Positions 1-3,994 of a stretch of 5,500 nt of DNA are shown piece by piece. The notes beneath the pieces are model-generated. The model was given only the letters and a program-made list of their open reading frames with translations. It did not search any database and had not been told where the DNA came from. The DNA comes from Elusimicrobiota bacterium (GTDB lineage Bacteria > Elusimicrobiota > Elusimicrobia > Elusimicrobiales > UBA9959): positions 1 through 5,500 of the forward strand of contig DAOWCC010000159.1 in the NCBI GenBank assembly GCA_030639665.1, read 5' to 3'. A program made the position numbers and the translations under genes. How positions within the stretch are numbered: position 1 is the stretch's first letter; the number at the start of each line of letters is the position of its first letter.

Positions 1-2
1 AA

Positions 3-287
3 AATTTAAAAACTTTTACTGAAAGTTTCTCCGTTTTTCCTTGTATGAAAACATCGGTTGAGGGAATGATAAGATCGAACAAAAACTACGCGGTTTACAG
101 AAAAATTTTGTCTCATGCCAAAATGACTCCCAATATATCGGTTTTTCCCACTTATGAGTTTTTAATGAATAGGGTTTTATGGAATATGTCGGTTAAAATA
201 GCAAAGAACAATTATAATTCTCAAGAACTTGTGAAAAAACTTATATTCATTCAAAGCGAGGTTGATTATTTGATGTCGCTATATTAG
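3..287 (+). CDS. C-terminal fragment of a probable ABC-transporter solute-binding protein (5' end outside window)
   Basis: The frame is open from the left edge to a TAG at 285-287, so these 94 residues are the tail of a longer protein. The first ATG, at 45, lies inside what reads as continuous protein and is probably not the start. The visible part is mostly helical. An FPCMKTSVE stretch is followed by a Lys/Tyr-rich helix, a Pro-containing turn (KMTPNISVFPTYE), and then a long final helix with NSQELVKKLIF and a terminal VDYLM. This order (P-x-x-KS-like turn, helix, P-rich turn ahead of a long helix, then a 'speeAl' type helix) is how family 1 extracellular solute-binding proteins of sugar ABC uptake systems end. 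Such proteins bind the substrate outside the inner membrane and deliver it to the permease. The assignment rests on pattern memory of a variable tail, and permease genes are not visible. It could also be another all-helical tail. Confidence 0.5.
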   Translation, partial: NLKTFTESFSVFPCMKTSVEGMIRSNKNYAVYRKILSHAKMTPNISVFPTYEFLMNRVLWNMSVKIAKNNYNSQELVKKLIFIQSEVDYLMSLY

Positions 288-316
288 AGAGTAGTGAGCG
301 GAAAGCAGAGAGCAGG
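286..316. repeat. Degenerate 7-bp tandem repeat, purine-rich arm (AGNNAGC type), copy A1
   Basis: Four consecutive 7-bp units (286-292, 293-299, 300-306, 307-313) plus AGG follow the pattern A/G-G-N-N-A-G-C/T. The first unit starts inside the TAG stop codon of the upstream gene, so the tract abuts the coding end exactly. Strand composition is almost purely purine. The same unit type recurs at 3874-3901. A 7-bp unit shifts the frame, so it is not coding. The 7-bp periodicity is seen directly; its function is unknown. Confidence 0.75.
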
Positions 317-333
317 TTAGAAAACACTAAAAC

Positions 334-361
334 AAGAAGCCAGAGGCAAGAAGAAAAGAAG
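334..361. repeat. Degenerate 7-bp tandem repeat, second purine-rich tract (AAGAAGC/CAGAGGC type)
   Basis: Four 7-bp units (334-340, 341-347, 348-354, 355-361) approximate (A/C)AGA(A/G)G(C/A). This tract is looser than the flanking ones, and the last two units fit only in their purine pattern. It sits between the AGNNAGC arm and the TCTGATN arm, in the position occupied at the other locus by a short A-rich linker. Confidence 0.5.
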
Positions 362-373
362 CTCCTTAATAAG

Positions 374-408
374 TCTGATTTCTGATATCTGATCTCTGAT
401 TTCTATAA
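374..408. repeat. Degenerate 7-bp tandem repeat, TCTGATN arm, copy A2
   Basis: Four perfect TCTGATN units lie at 374-380, 381-387, 388-394 and 395-401, differing only at the seventh base (T, A, C, T). A decayed fifth unit (TCTATAA) follows at 402-408. Read on the other strand each unit is AGANATC across the unit junctions, close to the AGNNAGC unit of the arm at 286-316, so the two arms are partly inverted relative to each other. The same unit recurs at 3926-3960. Confidence 0.85.
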
Positions 409-417
409 TTTAAAATT

Positions 418-434
418 GCAGGGCTTTGCTCTGC
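418..434 (+). promoter_or_regulatory. Start-proximal hairpin upstream of the GGDEF gene
   Basis: A 7-bp inverted repeat (418-424 with 428-434, one G-U pair) encloses a TTT loop. It ends 17 nt before the chosen ATG at 452. It has no following T-run, so it is unlikely to be a terminator. If translation began at the TTG at 416 the hairpin would be coded as an odd QGFALP peptide, which argues for the ATG. Its core GGCTTTGC is shared with the hairpin at 2225-2241. Confidence 0.45.
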
Positions 435-451
435 CAAAACAAAAGTCTATT

Positions 452-1951
452 ATGGATAAACAGAATAAACTAATTTCCAGAATGTTTAAAAATGACGCTA
501 AGGTGTTTGAAAATAAAAACGCGTTTTTTGGTTTTGTGTTGGAGTATTTTTGTAAATATTTCAAAATAGACGGAGCGTCTTTTTTTGAATATGACGCGGA
601 AAATTCGTTTTTAAAAATGAAACTTCATTTAAAAAACGGCATAATTTTTGAAGATGAGGAGAATATTCTCATTAAAGAAGAGGCCGTTTTAAATACCGCC
701 ATATTTGAAAAAAAGCCTTTGGCCGTCAGAGTTTTTACCACCGATTTTCTTTATATCCCATTTGTTTTGGATTCTCATGAAACCGTTATCGTAAATAATC
801 CTCAAACACAGCGGCTGGGTTTTATAAGATTGGAGCGGGAAGGTAAAAAAAGATGTTTTTCAAAAAAGGAAATTGATTTGGCTGAAAACGCGGTTAAAGA
901 GCTTATGCGTGATTTATACAAAGCGGAGTTCATAGATCTAAATAAAAAATATTCCAAAAATATTCTTGCCATTACGGAGCTAACGGAGATATTTGCCACC
1001 TCGCTCAGAGTTGAAGAAAGTTTTAAACATATTCTGGAAGGCGTTCAGAAATATTTCGGTTTTGACAGGGTTAGGCTTTATCTTGTGGATAAAGAAGCCA
1101 ATAAACTTCAGGGTGAATTGAGTGTTGATATCAGCGGGCGCATAAGCAGTTTATCTTATGAAGAAATTCCTCTTGAAACCGGCGGTCATAGATTGGCCGA
1201 TATTGTTTTGAGTAAAAAGAGAAATCCTTTTTTTGACAGATACACCGATTGCGTGCTTTATGTTCCTCTTGTTATTCAAGGGGTTAATACGGGACTTCTC
1301 ATTGTCGATAATATGCTGAGTCAGCAGAAGATTGAAAAGTCCGAATTTGCCATGTTCAAATCTTTCGCGGGGCAAATAGCGCTTGTTGTGGATAATGTTA
1401 AGCTTTTTGATAAGGTGGAAGAGCTTTCTCTTTATGATGAACTGACAAAATTGCCGTTAAGGAGATATTTCCAAGAGCGTTTTAAAGAGGAATTCTACAG
1501 GGCTGAGAGATTCAAACAGCCTATGGCGCTTATTTGGGCGGATATAGATTATTTCAAAGAAATTAATGACACTTACGGCCATCAGATTGGAGATAAGGTT
1601 CTAAAAGAAGTCGGGCGCGTTATTATGGCGAATTTAAGAAAGATAGATTTTCCTTGCAGATACGGCGGTGATGAGATTATTATACTTTCGCCTCAAGCTA
1701 CCGGAGAGGAAGCCAAACTTTTGGCTCAGAGACTTTTGTCCGAAATAAAGGATTTGCGCATTCCCGTGGCCTTTTCAAAAAATAAATTTGTAAATATTTC
1801 TTTAAGTATCGGCATATCCACATTTCCCAATGACGCTAACGCGGGTGAGGATTTATTGCAGAAGGCGGATGAAGCTCTTTATTGGGTTAAATCTCGCGGG
1901 CGCGGCGATATTGCTTTATATGAAGAAATAGAAAAAAAGACAGGCAATTAG
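452..1951 (+). CDS. GAF-GAF-GGDEF protein, probable diguanylate cyclase
   Basis: This 499-residue soluble protein has no signal peptide or membrane helix. Residues about 20-150 form a divergent GAF-like sensor ending in LGFIRLER...FSKKEIDLAENAV. Residues about 170-318 are a clearer GAF domain (FGFDRVRLYLVD, then VPLVIQGVNTGLLIVDN). Residues about 329-492 are a GGDEF domain, which in active members joins two GTP into cyclic di-GMP. Against PleD the spacing is exact: metal Asp D364, guanine-contacting N372 and D381, signature G405-G406-D407-E408-I409, and inhibitory-site R396/D399 plus R427. Two oddities are Ile in place of the signature Phe, and LPLRRYF where LPNRRxF is usual. The GGDE acid pair is kept, so activity is likely though not certain. 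ATG 452 was chosen over an in-frame TTG at 416 because the extra 12 residues cover a hairpin and look non-protein-like; neither start has a clear Shine-Dalgarno. The GAF ligands are unknown. There is no EAL domain. Confidence 0.93.
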   Translation: MDKQNKLISRMFKNDAKVFENKNAFFGFVLEYFCKYFKIDGASFFEYDAENSFLKMKLHLKNGIIFEDEENILIKEEAVLNTAIFEKKPLAVRVFTTDFLYIPFVLDSHETVIVNNPQTQRLGFIRLEREGKKRCFSKKEIDLAENAVKELMRDLYKAEFIDLNKKYSKNILAITELTEIFATSLRVEESFKHILEGVQKYFGFDRVRLYLVDKEANKLQGELSVDISGRISSLSYEEIPLETGGHRLADIVLSKKRNPFFDRYTDCVLYVPLVIQGVNTGLLIVDNMLSQQKIEKSEFAMFKSFAGQIALVVDNVKLFDKVEELSLYDELTKLPLRRYFQERFKEEFYRAERFKQPMALIWADIDYFKEINDTYGHQIGDKVLKEVGRVIMANLRKIDFPCRYGGDEIIILSPQATGEEAKLLAQRLLSEIKDLRIPVAFSKNKFVNISLSIGISTFPNDANAGEDLLQKADEALYWVKSRGRGDIALYEEIEKKTGN

Positions 1952-1966
1952 GGTATTTGTTGCCTG
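1941..1966 (+). terminator. Stop-codon-spanning hairpin, weak terminator candidate
   Basis: CAGGCAA (1941-1947) pairs perfectly with TTGCCTG (1960-1966) around a 12-nt loop that contains most of the TAG stop of the GGDEF gene. The following GTTATTTAC is AT-rich but not a proper T-run. It could help end the upstream transcript, alone or with the structure at 1977-2037. Confidence 0.35.
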
Positions 1967-1976
1967 GTTATTTACT

Positions 1977-2037
1977 CCCGCCTTTTTCGCCATTACTACT
2001 TTGGCGAACTCGCCTATGCCGTAATGGAGAGGGCGGG
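1977..2037 (+). other. Nested inverted repeat after the GGDEF gene
   Basis: Three nested stems are visible: CCCGCC 1977-1982 with GGCGGG 2032-2037, CCATTAC 1990-1996 with GTAATGG 2021-2027, and GGCG 2003-2006 with CGCC 2011-2014 closing a 4-nt loop. All are perfect and are separated by small internal loops. It lies between a stop codon and a promoter-like block and could serve as a transcript 3'-end structure. There is no downstream T-run other than CTTTTTG at 2044-2050, a few bases after the stem. Confidence 0.5.
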
Positions 2038-2038
2038 C

Positions 2039-2079
2039 TGTAACTTTTTGTTAACACTTACACTATGATTGATTAATAT
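2039..2079 (+). promoter_or_regulatory. Promoter-like block P1 upstream of the beta-barrel gene
   Basis: TGTAACTTTTTGTTAACA at 2039-2056 is identical to the block at 3806-3823, and the next 23 bases share the pattern TATNATNNATTAATA at the same offset. One reading is a sigma-70-type promoter with -35 TTAACA (2051-2056), a 17-bp spacer and -10 TAATAT (2074-2079). The other possible -10, TATGAT (2064-2069), looks better by itself but has only CTGTAA 20 bp upstream as a -35. TGTTAACA (2049-2056) is also a perfect palindrome and TGTAAC/GTTAACA an imperfect inverted pair, so the block may include an operator. Transcription would start around 2076-2087, giving a leader of about 230 nt. Confidence 0.5.
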
Positions 2080-2150
2080 CGTTTAGTTAAAGTATTTTCC
2101 AAGCGGAGTTTTGTTTACCCCGTTAGAGAAATCCATTAGCTTCTATTTGT

Positions 2151-2164
2151 GGGTGTTGGGTGTT
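2151..2164 (+). repeat. Direct duplication of GGGTGTT
   Basis: Two exact adjacent copies of GGGTGTT lie at 2151-2157 and 2158-2164. TGTTGGGTG within them can pair, with one bulge, with CACCCAAACA at 2191-2200, so this segment could compete with the 28-position stem of the surrounding element. Confidence 0.5.
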
Positions 2165-2275
2165 CATTTTGGATGGCGGTATAACCCCACCACCCAAACA
2201 CACGCCGAAAGCGTGTAATTTTAGAGGCGGCTTTGCCGCCTATTTGGGTGATGGGGTAATGCCGTCATCTGTATT

Positions 2276-2297
2276 CGTTAGAGGTTGTTCTCTAACG
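2276..2297 (+). promoter_or_regulatory. Start-proximal hairpin competing with the outer stem of the leader element
   Basis: CGTTAGAG (2276-2283) pairs perfectly with CTCTAACG (2290-2297) around GTTGTT. Bases 2288-2297 are the same ones used in the 14-bp outer stem with 2117-2130, so the two pairings exclude each other. The hairpin ends 17 nt before ATG 2315 and 8 nt before the weak ribosome-binding GGA at 2306-2308. The layout would suit a translation switch, though no ligand or regulator is visible. Confidence 0.45.
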
Positions 2298-2314
2298 GGG
2301 TTCGCGGAATAATT

Positions 2315-3697
2315 ATGAAAAAAAACAAAATATTTTTTCTTTTAATGTTTTTTTGTTCAATTGTGTTCTTTGGAGCGCGTCAAAATGTTTTTGGCGCTTT
2401 TGAAGATATCGCGCTTGGCGCCAGAGGCGAAGGATTGGCTAATTCCGTTACCGCCATTGAAGGTATGGATTCCATGACAATAAATCCGGCCGCCTTTGGC
2501 AGCGTCAGGAAATTTATGAGCGGAACTCATTTTCTTTCCTCTCACAGAACAGGAGCCGGGGATGCGAATTTGAAAAGTTATTCTTTGGGAGTTCTTGTTC
2601 CAAGAATGTTCCGTTCAAGAAACGGAACAATGGGATTTCTATTTCGGTATCGTTTAAATCATGGTTATACTCAAGAAAAAACCATGCAATTCGGTTATTC
2701 CACATGGCAGCTTTTAAGAACGGAAAAAGGTGTTTTGGATTTTGGCGCCAATTTTAAAATGCTCGGATTTACGGCAATTGATAGTGGAGATTCAGCAAGC
2801 TCTTTTGCTTTGGATATAGGCTCTATTTTAAGGCTTGGCGACGGAAAAACCGTCGGTTTATCTTTTTTAAATATTAACAATCCCGCTTTTAATCTTGATC
2901 CCATAACGGATAAAGCGCCTTTTACGACGCGTATAGGTTATAGCGAGGACAGGGAAGATTATTTGCTTTCCATTGATTTTGTGAAACGGTCGGGCTCTTC
3001 CGGTTCCGATGGCACCTATAGCCTTAATTCAGGATATGAATATTTATGGAGGACTTATAAAAGCGGAATATTTTCCACCCGAGCCGGTTTGAGTTTGGGG
3101 GATAATTCATCTTCTTTGAGCATGGGAATGTCTTACAAATTGGTTGCCACCGAGATATTTTATTCTTTTTCTCTGCCTTTAACCAGAACCATTAATGCCG
3201 CTCATGCTTTGAGCTTGGTGATAAGATTCGGCGCCAGAGATATTGAAAGCGAATATGAAAGGCTGATAAAACAGGAAGTAAAATACAGGAGAGATCTTAT
3301 GGAGGCTCTTGATGAGTCAGCCAAAAGAGAAATGATTTTAAAAAACGAACTCAATACCCTTAAAGAAGAAACCGATGCTTTAAAGAAACAATTGAATCTG
3401 GAAATTAAAAAAACAAACAAAACGACCGCGGCTAAGAAAAAGTTGGAAAGTATTATAAGCAGGCAAAAAAAAGCCGCCAGAGAATTGGAAAGACTCGAAA
3501 GGGAAAGAAAGCAAAATAAACTTAATCAATTGAGATTTCAGTTTAGCCATGATTGGCAAAATTATTTAAAACTTAAAACGGGCGGAGCGCCGAAAGATGT
3601 TCTTAAAGGCGTGCTTGGCCGAATTATCAGCAGTTATCAGGATGTCGGCATAGATATAAGCCAAGCGACGCTTGAATTGCAAAGAGTAATAAAATAG
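2315..3697 (+). CDS. Exported PorV/UPF0164-type beta-barrel protein with long C-terminal coiled coil
   Basis: The product has 460 residues. Residues 1-27 are a typical signal peptide: KKNK, a Phe/Leu-rich core, and a VFG-A type cleavage site. The mature start, ALGARGEGLANSVTA...MDSMTINPAAFG (NPAAFG at 57-62), is the hallmark of PorV/PorQ and UPF0164 outer-membrane proteins. Residues to about 310 alternate short beta strands with Gly/Ser/Asn turns, as in a FadL-like barrel. Residues about 313-411 are a highly charged Lys/Glu coiled coil. Residues 412-460 are a small tail (HDWQNYLKLKTGGAP..., ending ISQATLELQRVIK). The coiled-coil extension is not part of ordinary PorV proteins, and if the barrel closes normally it would sit in the periplasm. 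ATG 2315 was chosen over an in-frame TTG at 2285 because the signal peptide begins there; GGA at 2306-2308 is a weak ribosome-binding site. PorV serves type IX secretion in Bacteroidota, but no other component is present, so that role is not claimed. Confidence 0.8.
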   Translation: MKKNKIFFLLMFFCSIVFFGARQNVFGAFEDIALGARGEGLANSVTAIEGMDSMTINPAAFGSVRKFMSGTHFLSSHRTGAGDANLKSYSLGVLVPRMFRSRNGTMGFLFRYRLNHGYTQEKTMQFGYSTWQLLRTEKGVLDFGANFKMLGFTAIDSGDSASSFALDIGSILRLGDGKTVGLSFLNINNPAFNLDPITDKAPFTTRIGYSEDREDYLLSIDFVKRSGSSGSDGTYSLNSGYEYLWRTYKSGIFSTRAGLSLGDNSSSLSMGMSYKLVATEIFYSFSLPLTRTINAAHALSLVIRFGARDIESEYERLIKQEVKYRRDLMEALDESAKREMILKNELNTLKEETDALKKQLNLEIKKTNKTTAAKKKLESIISRQKKAARELERLERERKQNKLNQLRFQFSHDWQNYLKLKTGGAPKDVLKGVLGRIISSYQDVGIDISQATLELQRVIK

Positions 3698-3767
3698 CGT
3701 TCATTGCGTTACTAGCGCTAATGGAGTTAATGGCGTTAGGGAAGTGGAGCTTTATGACAGAACGCTA
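3695..3767 (+). other. Stop-codon-spanning inverted repeat after the beta-barrel gene
   Basis: TAGCGTTC (3695-3702), which begins with the TAG stop itself, pairs perfectly with GAACGCTA (3760-3767). Between them CATTGCG (3702-3708) can pair with CGCTAATG (3716-3723) with one bulge. AACGCT recurs at 3761-3766, 3770-3775 and 3793-3798, so alternative pairings with the left arm exist. No T-run follows, so it is not a classical intrinsic terminator. Its position mirrors the hairpin that spans the stop of the GGDEF gene. Confidence 0.4.
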
Positions 3768-3805
3768 CAAACGCTTCACTCTATAAACGCGCAACGCTTT
3801 GTGTT

Positions 3806-3846
3806 TGTAACTTTTTGTTAACAATTGCGTTATCATCAATTAATAC
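3806..3846 (+). promoter_or_regulatory. Promoter-like block P2 upstream of the coiled-coil/propeller gene
   Basis: TGTAACTTTTTGTTAACA at 3806-3823 is identical to P1. A 17-bp spacer after TTAACA (3818-3823) leads to TAATAC (3841-3846), and the alternative -10 TATCAT lies at 3831-3836, both at the same offsets as in P1. Fewer bases match between the 18-bp block and the -10 region, which suggests selection on particular positions rather than a recent duplication. The predicted start at about 3843-3853 gives a leader of 140-150 nt that includes both 7-bp repeat arms. Confidence 0.5.
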
Positions 3847-3873
3847 GCCGCTGTTAAAATTATAAAGCATACT

Positions 3874-3901
3874 AGATAGCAGAAAGCAGTGAGCAGAGAT
3901 T
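3874..3901. repeat. Degenerate 7-bp tandem repeat, purine-rich AGNNAGC arm, copy B1
   Basis: There are four units at 3874-3880, 3881-3887, 3888-3894 and 3895-3901. Three end in AGC and the last is AGAGATT. The arm matches the one at 286-316 in type and order, with the variable bases again at the third and fourth positions. It is followed by a short A-rich linker containing AAGGAAATTCCTT, a near-palindrome. Confidence 0.8.
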
Positions 3902-3925
3902 ATAAAAAAGGAAATTCCTTATACA

Positions 3926-3960
3926 TCTGATATCGGATTTCTGATGTCTGGTTTCTGAGC
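3926..3960. repeat. Degenerate 7-bp tandem repeat, TCTGATN arm, copy B2
   Basis: There are five units at 3926-3932, 3933-3939, 3940-3946, 3947-3953 and 3954-3960, all close to TCTGATN. Single changes occur in units 2 (TCGGATT), 4 (TCTGGTT) and 5 (TCTGAGC). It is the counterpart of 374-408 and, as there, lies immediately upstream of a hairpin and a start codon. Confidence 0.85.
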
Positions 3961-3961
3961 G

Positions 3962-3982
3962 AAAAGGTAATTATTGCCTTTT
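3962..3982 (+). promoter_or_regulatory. Start-proximal hairpin with T-run upstream of the last gene
   Basis: AAAAGGTAA (3962-3970) pairs with TTGCCTTTT (3974-3982) around a TTA loop, nine pairs including one G-U, and T bases continue to 3984. The stem is weak in GC but has intrinsic-terminator geometry, only 12 nt before the ATG. If active it would be a leader attenuator; it might instead only shape the start region. Confidence 0.4.
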
Positions 3983-3994
3983 TTAAAAGGTTTT

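Larger units (their letters stand above)
2117..2301 (+). other. 185-bp nested inverted-repeat element; candidate structured leader RNA or miniature inverted-repeat element
   Basis: The ends are a perfect 14-bp inverted repeat (2117-2130 with 2288-2301, ACCCCGTTAGAGAA). Inside is a 28-position stem, 2171-2198 with 2243-2270, having 23 Watson-Crick pairs, 3 G-U pairs and 2 mismatches. Its loop carries two perfect hairpins: ACACGC 2200-2205 with GCGTGT 2211-2216, and AGGCGGC 2225-2231 with GCCGCCT 2235-2241. A further hairpin at 2276-2297 overlaps the right end. The element lies wholly within the leader of the barrel gene and ends 13 nt before its ATG. It matches no riboswitch or RNA class I recognise. 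No target-site duplication is evident, and it encodes no protein. It may act as an RNA, or be a non-autonomous mobile or REP-like palindromic element that landed here. Confidence 0.6.

Noticed and set aside
286..408. CRISPR array
   Set aside because: Units are 7 bp, contiguous and degenerate, with no spacers of even length and no cas genes nearby.
416..451. TTG-initiated extension of the GGDEF protein by 12 residues
   Set aside because: It translates a hairpin into an unlikely peptide, has no ribosome-binding site, and an ATG at 452 starts a normal-looking N-terminus.
802..1375. Minus-strand open frames opposite the GGDEF gene
   Set aside because: They are antisense shadows of a well-supported gene, with no protein-like motifs or upstream signals.
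2117..2301. tRNA or known cloverleaf RNA
   Set aside because: The nested stems do not have tRNA arm lengths, an anticodon loop or T-loop sequence.
2285..2314. TTG-initiated extension of the beta-barrel protein by 10 residues
   Set aside because: The signal peptide begins cleanly at ATG 2315, and the extension would lie inside the inverted-repeat element.
2348..2362. Lipoprotein signal at Cys14 of the beta-barrel protein
   Set aside because: The residues before the Cys (LMFFC) do not fit a lipobox, and a signal peptidase I-type site follows at about residue 27.
3202..3420. Minus-strand frame with hydrophobic-looking sequence
   Set aside because: Phe/Leu/Ser-rich residues arise from the complement of Lys/Glu codons in the coiled coil; it is not a membrane gene.
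2315..3697. Type IX secretion component PorV in the strict sense
   Set aside because: Only the general family hallmark is seen; there are no other secretion genes, and the coiled-coil tail differs from the classical protein.
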